A model generated the notes under the pieces. The model searched no databases and was not told the origin of the DNA. It worked only from the letters and a program-made list of their open reading frames with translations. Source: JBAIYU01 sp036763085 (GTDB lineage: Bacteria; Bacillota; Negativicutes; DSM-1736; Dendrosporobacteraceae). From it: DNA of 64,000 bases. A program made the position numbers and the translations under genes. Location: assembly GCF_036763085.1 (NCBI RefSeq), contig NZ_JBAIYU010000007.1, positions 186,001 through 250,000 of the forward strand, written 5' to 3'. Below, piece after piece: positions 7,505 through 15,960 of the stretch; the stretch's first letter is position 1, and each line of letters starts with the position of its first letter.

Positions 7505-8674
7505 TTATGGATTGATTTTTTCTCTGAACGTTTCAACACCGTTTTTGCGCTCTAATATAAACGCTGTTTTAACCGGATTATGATTTGCATCTAGAGAAAG
7601 TATGCCAGTGCTAGCTTGGAAGTTCTTAGTCTGCTCTAAAGCATCACGGATTTTTTGCGGATCTGCACTTCCTGCACGTTTAATTGCATCTATCATTAGT
7701 AAACCTGCATCATATCCTAATGCTGCGAAAACGTTTGGCTCTTTACCATATTCTTTTTTGTATGCTTCAACAAATTTAGCTACATTTGGGTCAGTATCTT
7801 GTGCCGAAAAGTGATTGCTGTAATAGCTGTTGTTTAATGCATCTACGCCAGCGATTTCAACTAATTTGCTATCTGTCCAGCCGTCTGTACCCAATAGCGG
7901 AACGTTAATTCCCATTTCGCGGGCTTGTTTTGCTATTTTTCCTACTTCTTCATAGTAGCCAGGAATAAAGATCGTTTCAGCATTTGCTGCTTTAAGCTTA
8001 GTTAGAGCTGCTCTAAAGTCACTGTCTTTTTGTAAGTAAGCTTCCTTGGCAACTATTTTACCACCATTTTGAGTAAATACTTTTTCAAATACTTCAGCCA
8101 GACCCTTTGAGTAGTCTGAGCTGCTGTCAATATATATTGCAGCCGTTTTAGCTTTTAAGGAATTGGCTGCAAATGTTGCCATAACTGTTCCCTGGAATGG
8201 ATCTGTAAAGCAAGAGCGGAAACTATATGGTCTTACTTTTCCATTTTCAACAGTGATTTTGTCATTAGTACCAGTAGGTGTTAATGCAGGTATTTTGTTA
8301 TCCTGAGCTACTTGGATAGCTGCTAGAAAGTTCGAACTTACTGCCGGCCCAACTATAGCAACCACTTTATCTTGAGTAATCAGTTTGGTTGTTGCATTTG
8401 TAGCTTCGGATGGCTCTGATTTATTATCTGCCACAACTAGTGTAACTTGCTTTCCGTGAACGCCTCCCGCAGCATTAACTTCCTTAACCGCAAGTTTCAA
8501 GCCAGATAACGCCTGCTGCCCGTAGTTTGCTACACTTCCAGTCAACTCGATATTTGCACCAATTTTAATATCGGTCGAATTAGTTGCAGTTTTTCCACCG
8601 CAGCCTACCACTAAGCTGCTAATCATAACAATGATACAAATAAGTCCAACATACGATAACCACTTTTTAGACAT
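7505..8674 (-). CDS. Branched-chain amino acid-type substrate-binding lipoprotein 2
   Basis: A 389-residue paralogue of its two neighbours. The lipoprotein signal ends ISSLVVGC (Cys near residue 25), and the mature protein has the same IKIGANIELTGSVANYGQ, LKLAVKEVNAAGG, VVADNKSEPSE, YIDSSSDYSKGLAE and GYDAGLLMIDAIKRAG blocks. It ends in FREKINP, almost the same C-terminus as the other two. It is monocistronic, with a promoter and terminator of its own. Different copies probably bind different amino acids or are expressed under different conditions. The sequence does not tell which. Confidence 0.92.
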   Translation of the reverse strand: MSKKWLSYVGLICIIVMISSLVVGCGGKTATNSTDIKIGANIELTGSVANYGQQALSGLKLAVKEVNAAGGVHGKQVTLVVADNKSEPSEATNATTKLITQDKVVAIVGPAVSSNFLAAIQVAQDNKIPALTPTGTNDKITVENGKVRPYSFRSCFTDPFQGTVMATFAANSLKAKTAAIYIDSSSDYSKGLAEVFEKVFTQNGGKIVAKEAYLQKDSDFRAALTKLKAANAETIFIPGYYEEVGKIAKQAREMGINVPLLGTDGWTDSKLVEIAGVDALNNSYYSNHFSAQDTDPNVAKFVEAYKKEYGKEPNVFAALGYDAGLLMIDAIKRAGSADPQKIRDALEQTKNFQASTGILSLDANHNPVKTAFILERKNGVETFREKINP

Positions 8675-8811
8675 TTCCTTGACCTCCTAAATAAAAATAA
8701 GCATTTTGTGTAACTTATACTATCACACAGCAGCCGATTCATTTTACAACATTACAATCCAAGTGACTATTCCAGAAACACTTAGCAGAGTAATGTTTAT
8801 CCATAGAACAC

Positions 8812-8840
8812 ATTATAGTGTTAATGTGTAAACATGTCAA
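8812..8840 (-). promoter_or_regulatory. Consensus sigma-A promoter of binding protein 2
   Basis: TTGACA (8835-8840), 17-bp spacer, TATAAT (8812-8817) on the minus strand. The leader to the start codon is about 130 bases. Confidence 0.9.
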
Positions 8841-8861
8841 CATGTAATTCGTAAAAAATAA

Positions 8862-8895
8862 AACCAGGGATAAGGCATATGCCTTATCCCTGGTT
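8862..8895 (-). terminator. Intrinsic terminator of binding protein 3
   Basis: A fully symmetrical 17-bp stem centred on GGCATATGCC (AACCAGGGATAAGGCAT on one arm), 17 bases past the stop at 8912, with A/T runs on both sides. Confidence 0.8.
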
Positions 8896-8911
8896 AAATC
8901 ACGTAATCTTG

Positions 8912-10081
8912 TTATGGATTAACTTTTTCTTTAAAGGATTGTTTACCGTCTTTCATTTCAATAACAACAGCACTCTTAACTGGGTTGTGGTTAGCATCTA
9001 GAGTTATCAAACCAGTGCTAACTTGAAGATTCTTAGTTTGCTCAAGAGCTTCACGAATTTTAGCAGGCTCATCGCTTCCAGCGCGTTTGATTGCATCGAT
9101 AAGCATAAGAGCTGAGTCATAACCAAGAGCGGCTAAAGCACTAGGCTCTTGACCATACTCTTTTTTGTAAGCTTCAACGAATTTCACAACGTTTGGATCT
9201 GTATCTTGTGGAGAATAGTGATTGCTGAAGAATCCATTATTTAGAGCCGCAGCACCAGCGATTTCAACAAGTTTAGGATCATCCCATCCATCAGTTCCAA
9301 GCAATGGTTGGTTAATACCAAGTTCACGAGCTTGCTTTACAATCTTACCAACTTCTTCATAGTATGCTGGGATGAAGATTACATCAGGGTTAGTTGCTTT
9401 GATTTTGGTTAAAGTAGCTTTGAAGTCTTGGTCCTTTTGTAGGAACGCTTCTTTAGCTACGATAGTACCACCATTTTTAACAAAGCCCTCTTCGAAGAAT
9501 TGCGCAAGACCTTTTGAATAGTCAGAGCTGTTATCAATATAGATTGCAGCTGTTTTAGCCTTAGCGGATTTAACTGCAAAATTTGCCATCACAGTACCTT
9601 GGAACGGGTCAATGAAGCAAGAGCGGAAGATTTGCGATTTCACTTGACCATTGTCAAAAGTAACTTTTGGGTTAGTAGCTGTTGCAGTAATAACTGGTAC
9701 CTTATTATCTTGAGCAATTTGAGTTGTTGCCAGAACATTAGAACTGGACACAGGGCCCAAAATTGCTTTTACCTTATCTTGGGTAATAAGTTTCGTAATT
9801 GCATTAGCAGCTTCAGATGGCTCAGATTTGTTATCGGCCGTTACCAGCACAAGTTGTTTTCCTAGAACTCCGCCATTAGCATTTACTTCTTTAAAAGCCA
9901 GCTTTATACCATTAAGTGTCTGGTTACCGAAGTTTGCAATACCTCCGGTAAGCTCGTAGTTGGCACCAATTTTAATTTCTTTTGCGTTTGTAGAGGATGT
10001 ACTGCTGCAGCCTGTTACTAAGGTGCCCAGCATTGTCACACCAGCTAGCAGGCTAATCATTTTTACCCACTTTTTCTTCAT
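8912..10081 (-). CDS. Branched-chain amino acid-type substrate-binding lipoprotein 3
   Basis: Third 389-residue paralogue. The lipobox is LGTLVTGC (Cys near residue 25), followed by a short Ser/Thr linker and the same binding-protein blocks (IKIGANYELTGGIANFGNQ, VTADNKSEPSEA, YIDNSSDYSKGLAQFFE, GYDSALMLIDAIKRAG). It is closest to copy 2 in length and wording. GGGGGAG lies seven bases before the ATG. It is the first of the three in transcription order but is separated from the others by strong terminators. Confidence 0.92.
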   Translation of the reverse strand: MKKKWVKMISLLAGVTMLGTLVTGCSSTSSTNAKEIKIGANYELTGGIANFGNQTLNGIKLAFKEVNANGGVLGKQLVLVTADNKSEPSEAANAITKLITQDKVKAILGPVSSSNVLATTQIAQDNKVPVITATATNPKVTFDNGQVKSQIFRSCFIDPFQGTVMANFAVKSAKAKTAAIYIDNSSDYSKGLAQFFEEGFVKNGGTIVAKEAFLQKDQDFKATLTKIKATNPDVIFIPAYYEEVGKIVKQARELGINQPLLGTDGWDDPKLVEIAGAAALNNGFFSNHYSPQDTDPNVVKFVEAYKKEYGQEPSALAALGYDSALMLIDAIKRAGSDEPAKIREALEQTKNLQVSTGLITLDANHNPVKSAVVIEMKDGKQSFKEKVNP

Positions 10082-10231
10082 CTTTTTCTCCCCCTAGTTT
10101 AGTATTAGTCCGAAATAAACACATAATTACATTGCATTAATACAGGATTAAGACATCCTTGTGCCTTTACAAATTTACATACAGATCTTTACTTGCCGTT
10201 CTCTCTGTTTGTATTTTTGTCTATGGATTTT

Positions 10232-10261
10232 ATTATAAATTCCCCCATATATCCGTGTCAA
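10232..10261 (-). promoter_or_regulatory. Consensus sigma-A promoter of binding protein 3
   Basis: TTGACA (10256-10261), 18-bp spacer, TATAAT (10232-10237) on the minus strand, about 145 bases of leader before the start. The rest of the 383-base gap (10262-10413) shows nothing I can name. Confidence 0.85.
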
Positions 10262-10413
10262 CAATATTTTTTCGACTTTTTTTGGATTTTTGTAATGCAT
10301 TCGAATACATCAGTGCTTCTCGGGTGTACATTAGCTATCTTATTTTAATCCATCTTACACTAGTTAGTAGCATAATATTCCTTTAATATTGTTAAATTTA
10401 CCAATTAAAATAT

Positions 10414-10457
10414 AAAGGCCTGGCTTAAACTACTTTAAAAGTTTAAGCCAGGCCTTT
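10414..10457. terminator. Bidirectional terminator at the end of the glutamate synthase operon
   Basis: AAAGGCCTGGCTTAAACT pairs with AGTTTAAGCCAGGCCTTT through a short loop, giving a 17-18 bp stem. It follows the operon's last stop by seven bases. Confidence 0.85.
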
Positions 10458-10464
10458 CTGGCAG

Positions 10465-12792
10465 TTATATTTTATTATATGTTCGGTACATATTAACCGG
10501 TTCGTTATTAACATACATAGTCCAGATACCGCAAGGACAAATTCCAGCACATATGCCGCAGCCAATACATTTATTGGCATCAGTCACATATTCAAAGCTG
10601 CCATCAGCCAATACCTTACGTGAGATTGCATTCTCAGGACAGGATTTGTAGCACATATGGCAATCACGGCAAGTACCACAGCTAATACAGCGATTGTAAT
10701 CTTCGGTAGCAGCAGGTACATCGCAGCTATGGCACTTTTTAAAGTATGCGGTACTGAGTTTTCCAGCAGGCAATAGTGTTTTTTGTTTAGTTTGATACTC
10801 ACTTGCGACAAGATACGCATCTGCTGCAAGTGCGGCTTCACGACCTGCACCAATTGCATCTACTAATCTGCCTGGTTTAATTGTATCACCGGCCGTAAAT
10901 ATACCTTCGCTGATAAGATAATTCTTACCAGGTACGAGGTGCCCACGCTCAACCGAAACACCTTCTGGGAGGAAATCAAATTCTGGAGTCTCACCGATAC
11001 AGATGATAACAGTATCTGCTGGTATAAGATCGCCGTTTTGAGTAATGATTCCTTCACTCGTAATCTCTTTTGTCATAACAGGCCATTGAATGACTCCACC
11101 CATTTCTTCGACATGGGCAATTTCATTAGCAAACGCAGCCGGGCGCTGTACGTCAATACAAGTCACTTGCTCAGCTCCCATTTGGTATGCTCCGATTGCG
11201 GCATCCATACCGGAGTTACCGCACCCAATGACAACAACCTTTCGGCCTACCGCTGGGTTTTCGCCACGATTGACAGCCTTTAAAAAATCTAAGCCTTTAA
11301 CAATCCGCTCATAACCAGGCCATGGAATAACACGAGCATTATGACCGCCTGTTGCGACAACTACAGCATCATAGTTAGCTTTAATTTCTGCGAATTTCTC
11401 TTTATTAACTTTATAGTTATTAACTAGTTCAACTCCCATATCAGCAATACGCTGAATTTCACGAGTTAATGTCTCTTGAGGCAGACGTGAGCGCGGAATA
11501 ACCTGCTCCATCTTACCACCCATCTTAGCGTCTGCTTCAAATACAGTTACTGCATGACCCTTACGGGCAAGCTGCCAAGCAGCAGTTAGACCTGCAGCAC
11601 CGCCACCGATAACTGCAACCTTTTTATCTGTCGCTGCAGTAGTTTTATCTAATGTCACATCACCAGAATGACGACCTAAAAGACCAATTTGAGCAGATAT
11701 ATCTATATTTTTACGGCTGCAGTCATCCATACATAGGTTAGGACAAACAGCACCGCACACCGAACCTGGGAAAGGAGTGTATTCTAGTACAAGTTTATAT
11801 GCCTCTTCTATCTTGCCTTCACGTAGCAAGTTGAAACGCTGTTGTGAAGGAATTGATGCTGTACAGTTGAATTCACACGGCGCAGCGTATCGCGCGTTTT
11901 CCCATACCGGTATGCGCTGACGATAAAGGCCTGAGTTTACAAGACCGATAACGGCAAAATCATCACTGCATACATCGCTAAAGATACCACCATCAATCCA
12001 TTGCTCATTGCGGAACGAATAAATATTAGTATTAGCTTTCTTAGGACGCTCGTCATAAGTTAAAGGCACAGCCTTATGCCACTCATCCCATTTGCTTAGC
12101 TCACTACGCAACTCTGGACGACCTATCGAATTAAGGAAATCATCCATTTTGCTATCAAGATAATCAATATCTGAATCGTTTAATGGCGTAATTTTTACGT
12201 CTTTATTAGAAACCCCGCCAGCTTTTCCACGGAAGTATAGAGTACCGCCAACCATACCCATACAGGAACGGTCACCAAGCACTGAATCAAATTGGGCGCT
12301 GTCATAACCACAAACTACACCAATACCGCCGCCCATAAATTCGAAAGAGAAGCTGCCGACATTTTTAAGAATCCACATTTCTGGTGCTGAATAGAGTGGG
12401 TCATGTTTCATCAGCGAGCCGGAGCGAGTTCCAGCACGGCCTCCGATATATATTGTACCAGCAGCAGCACAATGCCCGGCTGTATCGCCCGCATCGCCTT
12501 TGACAACAATCTTACCACCGGCATTTAACCAGCCCACATCGGCTGATGCAGAGCCTTCTACAATAATTTCGGTATTATCTAGACACATTGATCCGACGCG
12601 CTGGCCGGCGTTAGTTACATGAAACTTTAAAGTTTTGCCTTCCGGATGCCATAATGGACCGCCAATATCATGTTGACCGGAAGCTTCTATATAAAATTCT
12701 GTTTCGCCATTTGCCAACGCTTCATTAATAGCCATAAGCAAATCTTGCGTAGACATACGGTTGTTAGTTTCAATTGTACTTATTTTAAACAT
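10465..12792 (-). CDS. Glutamate synthase GXGXG domain fused to NADPH/FAD oxidoreductase and ferredoxin domains
   Basis: A 775-residue fusion that supplies electrons for glutamate synthesis and carries the structural GltB3 domain. Residues about 1-200 are the GXGXG beta-helix (repeats such as VGWLNAGGKIVVKGDAGDTAG). Residues about 300-370 hold GltD-type cysteines (CEFNCTAS and CGAVCPNLCMDDC). Residues about 390-660 are the FAD/NAD(P)H part, with VAVIGGGAAGLTAAWQLA and VVVIGCGNSGMDAA and the terminal GDTIKPGRLVDAIGAG. Residues about 690-765 carry two 4Fe-4S clusters (CISCGTCRDCHMCYKSCP and CIGCGICAGICPCG). This gltB3-gltD fusion is the partner of the two genes upstream. It is last in the operon, 12 bases after the preceding stop. 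Confidence 0.9.
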   Translation of the reverse strand: MFKISTIETNNRMSTQDLLMAINEALANGETEFYIEASGQHDIGGPLWHPEGKTLKFHVTNAGQRVGSMCLDNTEIIVEGSASADVGWLNAGGKIVVKGDAGDTAGHCAAAGTIYIGGRAGTRSGSLMKHDPLYSAPEMWILKNVGSFSFEFMGGGIGVVCGYDSAQFDSVLGDRSCMGMVGGTLYFRGKAGGVSNKDVKITPLNDSDIDYLDSKMDDFLNSIGRPELRSELSKWDEWHKAVPLTYDERPKKANTNIYSFRNEQWIDGGIFSDVCSDDFAVIGLVNSGLYRQRIPVWENARYAAPCEFNCTASIPSQQRFNLLREGKIEEAYKLVLEYTPFPGSVCGAVCPNLCMDDCSRKNIDISAQIGLLGRHSGDVTLDKTTAATDKKVAVIGGGAAGLTAAWQLARKGHAVTVFEADAKMGGKMEQVIPRSRLPQETLTREIQRIADMGVELVNNYKVNKEKFAEIKANYDAVVVATGGHNARVIPWPGYERIVKGLDFLKAVNRGENPAVGRKVVVIGCGNSGMDAAIGAYQMGAEQVTCIDVQRPAAFANEIAHVEEMGGVIQWPVMTKEITSEGIITQNGDLIPADTVIICIGETPEFDFLPEGVSVERGHLVPGKNYLISEGIFTAGDTIKPGRLVDAIGAGREAALAADAYLVASEYQTKQKTLLPAGKLSTAYFKKCHSCDVPAATEDYNRCISCGTCRDCHMCYKSCPENAISRKVLADGSFEYVTDANKCIGCGICAGICPCGIWTMYVNNEPVNMYRTYNKI

Positions 12793-12804
12793 TCAGCTTC
12801 CCTC

Positions 12805-14439
12805 CTAACATACATATTGAATGCCCAGTTTATTTGCAACAGCATTATCCATAGTTACTAAAGCATCGGAGCGGCCTACAGGCAACGAACTATTGCCAAT
12901 TGGCGCCATTAATTTGCGAAGTTCGCTGTCAAGGGCCAGCATATAATCAACAATATTTTGCGCACCCTTATCAATATCAAGGCGCTTAACAAGTCTAGGA
13001 TCTTGCGTACAGATACCTGTAGGGCATTTACCTGTTGAACAAGCATTACAACGTCCGCGTTCATTGCCTATACAGCCTAAGAGCTGAATCAAAACTTTGC
13101 CGATAAATACTCCATTAGCACCTAAACAAATCATTTTGAAGGCATCGGCAGCAGCATTACCAGTTAAACCTATACCGCCGCCAGCCCATAGAGGTATCTG
13201 ACCTTGGCGACCTTGTTTAACGGCAGCAAGATAACATTCACGAACCTTTGATACCACCGGATGACCGGTGTGATCAAGCGATACTTCGTTAGCAGCGCCA
13301 GTACCACCCTGAATACCATCAAGGAAGAAGCCCCCGCAAATTCTATATGGGTCACGAAGCAAGTTATTATATACCGATACTGATGTAGCCGAAGCGGCAC
13401 ACTTAATTGCAACAGGCACACGAAACCCAAAGGCTGCATTTAACGATAAGTGCATCTTTTGAACCGATTCTTCGATTGAATATAACCCTTGATGATTTGG
13501 TGGTGAGTTAAGGTCAGCCTTAGGTACACCGCGAATAGCCTGAACATGCTCGGCAACTTTGGCTGCAGGCAAAAGTCCACCATCTCCTGGCTTCGCACCT
13601 TGACCTATTTTAATAAGAATACCAGCAGGGTCAACCTTCATATTGGGCATTGCTTTTATTATTCTGTTCCAACCGAAGTGGCCGGACGCAATTTGAAGAA
13701 TCATATATTTAAGCTGCTCTGATTCCATCAGCTTAACAGGCATACCACCCTCGCCAGAACACATCCGTACCGGAAGATTGTATTTCTCATTAAGGTAAGC
13801 CGTCGCAAGAGCTACAGCTTCCCACGCCCGCGTTGATAACGCTCCAATTGACATATCACTAAAGATAACTGGATATATCCAATGCACTGGAGGTGTCTTA
13901 GAGGTCATTTTAAGTTCGCCGTTCTCAGCAGCAAAAGGAAGTTCTTGTGGTAACAAAACCCGTCCAAATGGTGCTAGAATATCGAAAGTATGACGCTCAG
14001 AGTCTAGTGATGGGTCAGTCATCTGAGAGATACGACCAACGACAATATTATCAAGAGTACGCTGAGCATTTAGATTAGTACGTCCGCCGCGTTTTAGCGG
14101 AGAACCACCACTGCGAGCTAAGAGATTATGGCGAGTATCTTCATTGCGTACAGGCTTAATTGCTTTGTTAGGACATACCTTTTCGCACATCGCACAGCCT
14201 ACACAGGCATCAGCAAGGTTTGTTTTCTGTCTAATGATCGGTACGGCTAAATGGCGCTGAGATGGTTCAGGCTGGTGACCTGTAGAAACAGTTACCGAAC
14301 GGCGTTCCATAACAACCTCAATGGCATTGAATGTACAGGCTGCAACACAACTGCCGCACATGGTACAGCGATCATGGTCATATTGGATTTTAAAATTCAA
14401 ATCATTAACAGTAACGTCTTGTGTTTTTACTGTTTCCAT
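12805..14439 (-). CDS. Glutamate synthase FMN-binding central domain protein (archaeal type)
   Basis: A 544-residue protein that forms glutamate from 2-oxoglutarate and ammonia on FMN. N-terminal 4Fe-4S motifs are CTMCGSCVAACTFNA (about residue 25) and CVGCAMCEKVCP (about 78). The FMN barrel follows, with PPNHQGLYSIEE, the DGIQGGTGAA phosphate loop, GGIGLTGNAADA-like sequence and the cluster-binding CNACSTGKCPTGICTQ. Archaeal-type synthases split the large subunit of bacterial GltB into separate proteins, as here. GGAGGTG precedes the start. The first 13 bases overlap the end of the amidotransferase gene. Confidence 0.92.
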   Translation of the reverse strand: METVKTQDVTVNDLNFKIQYDHDRCTMCGSCVAACTFNAIEVVMERRSVTVSTGHQPEPSQRHLAVPIIRQKTNLADACVGCAMCEKVCPNKAIKPVRNEDTRHNLLARSGGSPLKRGGRTNLNAQRTLDNIVVGRISQMTDPSLDSERHTFDILAPFGRVLLPQELPFAAENGELKMTSKTPPVHWIYPVIFSDMSIGALSTRAWEAVALATAYLNEKYNLPVRMCSGEGGMPVKLMESEQLKYMILQIASGHFGWNRIIKAMPNMKVDPAGILIKIGQGAKPGDGGLLPAAKVAEHVQAIRGVPKADLNSPPNHQGLYSIEESVQKMHLSLNAAFGFRVPVAIKCAASATSVSVYNNLLRDPYRICGGFFLDGIQGGTGAANEVSLDHTGHPVVSKVRECYLAAVKQGRQGQIPLWAGGGIGLTGNAAADAFKMICLGANGVFIGKVLIQLLGCIGNERGRCNACSTGKCPTGICTQDPRLVKRLDIDKGAQNIVDYMLALDSELRKLMAPIGNSSLPVGRSDALVTMDNAVANKLGIQYVC

Positions 14440-15533
14440 CTCTGCACCTCCAAATCATTTGTTATTACTACTACTTCCCGCTCATTCGGATATATATCGT
14501 TTTCGTGGTTACGATTAGGCAATATTACATTAAGACCGCATACTTCGGAGGCGATCGCGATTGTATTCTCATCTCCACCCACAACAACCGGGCGAAGTTT
14601 TTTGGAGTCACAGCATGTCATCATATGATTATTAGGCATAAGGGCAATAATGGTGTTAGGTCCATTAATCTCAAGATGACCTAATGACTGACGAATGGTT
14701 TTTAAAACTTCCTTGTCAGAACGCTGTTCGATTTCATCAAACGGCAGAGGAGTGATTACATGCTTGTAATATTTAATCGGCCAGTTAAGCTGATGAAGAA
14801 CATAATGGAGTGTATATAGGAAGTTTTGTGAATCGGACTCAAACCCAATATATCCACGATGCAGAGATTTCTGATACTCTTTATTTTTAGTATAAAAGGT
14901 GTTCTCACCATTAGCGCAAAGAGTATACCCTTGCAAAAAGAATGGATGGGCGGCATAACGGACAATATCATAGTTGGTGTTCTGACGGCATTGAACTACA
15001 ACATTCTTAGCCATAAGATCACCATTGTCATCCCATAGTTTAAAATAGGTTGCTATATCGCGTGGATCACCAATTTCCTTTAATGTCAACACGTCTGGCC
15101 AAAAAGAATAAACATACCCTTGCTCATCTTTTTCAAGAAGCTTTCTTAGTGCCAACCTTGTGTCCAGCAAGAGCTCTTCCTTCTGTTTGTCAGAGGCATC
15201 ACGATAATGCTCTGGATAGTCATAATTTCGGAAAATATAATACGGCATTGCCTTTATATCTAAACCTTGCTTCTTGCTTCCTTTAGGAATCCATTCGCTT
15301 ATTTGAACGAAGTTGTGCGTTTCCATATAGTCTTCGACCAGTTTTGCTCCGTTCTGTGTACAGGCTAAAGACAATAACGGCTTATCTTTATAATTACCGA
15401 ATACCCCGGCTAAATCTTGCATAACCATCGCAAAACCCGAATTATCATGCCCCTCCTGCTGAGGAAGCATTAAATGCAGAGCCTTCGAAGGATGAAACGG
15501 TATTTTACTTTTTATAGCGCCTATTCTGCACAT
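14427..15533 (-). CDS. Glutamate synthase glutaminase (class II amidotransferase) subunit
   Basis: Releases ammonia from glutamine for the partner FMN subunit. A GTG at 15545 opens the frame, but the ATG at 15533, with GGTGGGGG six bases upstream, gives MCRIGAIKS, in which Cys2 becomes the N-terminal nucleophile after Met removal. That is required for this enzyme class and decides the start (368 residues). Class II features include the QQEGHDNSGFA segment near residue 30 and the NGENTFYTKN region. It is the first gene of the three-gene operon. Confidence 0.9.
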   Translation of the reverse strand: MCRIGAIKSKIPFHPSKALHLMLPQQEGHDNSGFAMVMQDLAGVFGNYKDKPLLSLACTQNGAKLVEDYMETHNFVQISEWIPKGSKKQGLDIKAMPYYIFRNYDYPEHYRDASDKQKEELLLDTRLALRKLLEKDEQGYVYSFWPDVLTLKEIGDPRDIATYFKLWDDNGDLMAKNVVVQCRQNTNYDIVRYAAHPFFLQGYTLCANGENTFYTKNKEYQKSLHRGYIGFESDSQNFLYTLHYVLHQLNWPIKYYKHVITPLPFDEIEQRSDKEVLKTIRQSLGHLEINGPNTIIALMPNNHMMTCCDSKKLRPVVVGGDENTIAIASEVCGLNVILPNRNHENDIYPNEREVVVITNDLEVQRWKQ

Positions 15534-15580
15534 GTTATCCCCCACCTCTTATCCATAATTATCAAATAAAGAAAACACGT

Positions 15581-15653
15581 CTTGCGCCGAGCCTAAGCGA
15601 CAGCACAAGTCGATGTTGCCCTTATGCATGTAAGAAAGTTTTATACTTTCTTA
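15581..15653 (-). repeat. Two adjacent hairpins in the glutamate synthase leader, possible dispersed palindromic element
   Basis: On the minus strand TAAGAAAGT-ATAAA-ACTTTCTTA (15631-15653, 9 bp) is followed by a second hairpin whose arms CTTGTGC and GCGCAAG (15581-15609) pair with one G-U wobble and enclose an inner GCTTAGGC. The compact pair between attenuator and start codon resembles REP-type intergenic elements. Only one copy occurs in this window, so repetitiveness is a guess. Confidence 0.35.
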
Positions 15654-15671
15654 TCGTACAAAAAAATAAAA

Positions 15672-15752
15672 GACCCTGCGTAAGTACCGGAACCTTCTCC
15701 AGGAACTTCCGCAGGGCCGATTAGCCCACGGTCATCGAGTGCTTCAATGCAC
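15672..15752 (-). promoter_or_regulatory. Structured leader with intrinsic attenuator ahead of glutamate synthase
   Basis: The RNA-strand stem CCCTGCG ... CGCAGGG (inner pairs AAGT/ACTT), followed by TCTTTTATTTTTT, is a clear terminator inside the leader (about 15667-15716). Just before it, GGGC-TAATCG-GCCC can form an alternative hairpin that uses the terminator's first bases. Further upstream GTGC-ATTGAA-GCAC (15739-15752) is a hairpin with a hexaloop carrying A1 and G4. The arrangement suggests regulated antitermination. It matches no riboswitch class I can name. Confidence 0.55.
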
Positions 15753-15846
15753 CAATATCTTAGCAAATCGCACTCTCTTTGTGTTTGCAAAATTGCCAGA
15801 TACTTTCCTAGTTGTCTCTCCTTAACGGATCGATTTGGTCGGTCTT

Positions 15847-15876
15847 ATAATATAAATACATTTGTTCACCTGTAAA
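15847..15876 (-). promoter_or_regulatory. Second, weaker promoter of the glutamate synthase operon
   Basis: TTTACA (15871-15876), 18-bp spacer and TATTAT (15847-15852) on the minus strand, downstream of the stronger promoter. Confidence 0.4.
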
Positions 15877-15899
15877 GAACTGATTGTTAATGTACCTTT

Positions 15900-15928
15900 A
15901 TTATAAGAACGAAAAGTTATACTGTCAA
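15900..15928 (-). promoter_or_regulatory. Consensus sigma-A promoter of the glutamate synthase operon
   Basis: TTGACA (15923-15928), 17-bp spacer, TATAAT (15900-15905) on the minus strand. The transcript would start near 15893 and carry about 360 bases of leader. Confidence 0.9.
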
Positions 15929-15960
15929 TATGCATATTAAAAATTAATTTTTTCTGAAAA

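Noticed and set aside
10159..10386. Plus-strand open frame of 75 codons upstream of binding protein 3
   Set aside because: It lies over the strong minus-strand promoter, has no ribosome site, and reads as hydrophobic low-complexity sequence.
10939..11314. Overlapping plus-strand frames within the glutamate synthase fusion gene
   Set aside because: Shadows of the FAD/NADPH domain, with no ribosome sites and no protein-like pattern.
15660..15800. Possible selC (tRNA-Sec) gene upstream of the glutamate synthase operon
   Set aside because: No acceptor stem, no UCA anticodon loop and no T-loop sequence. The folds are those of an attenuator.
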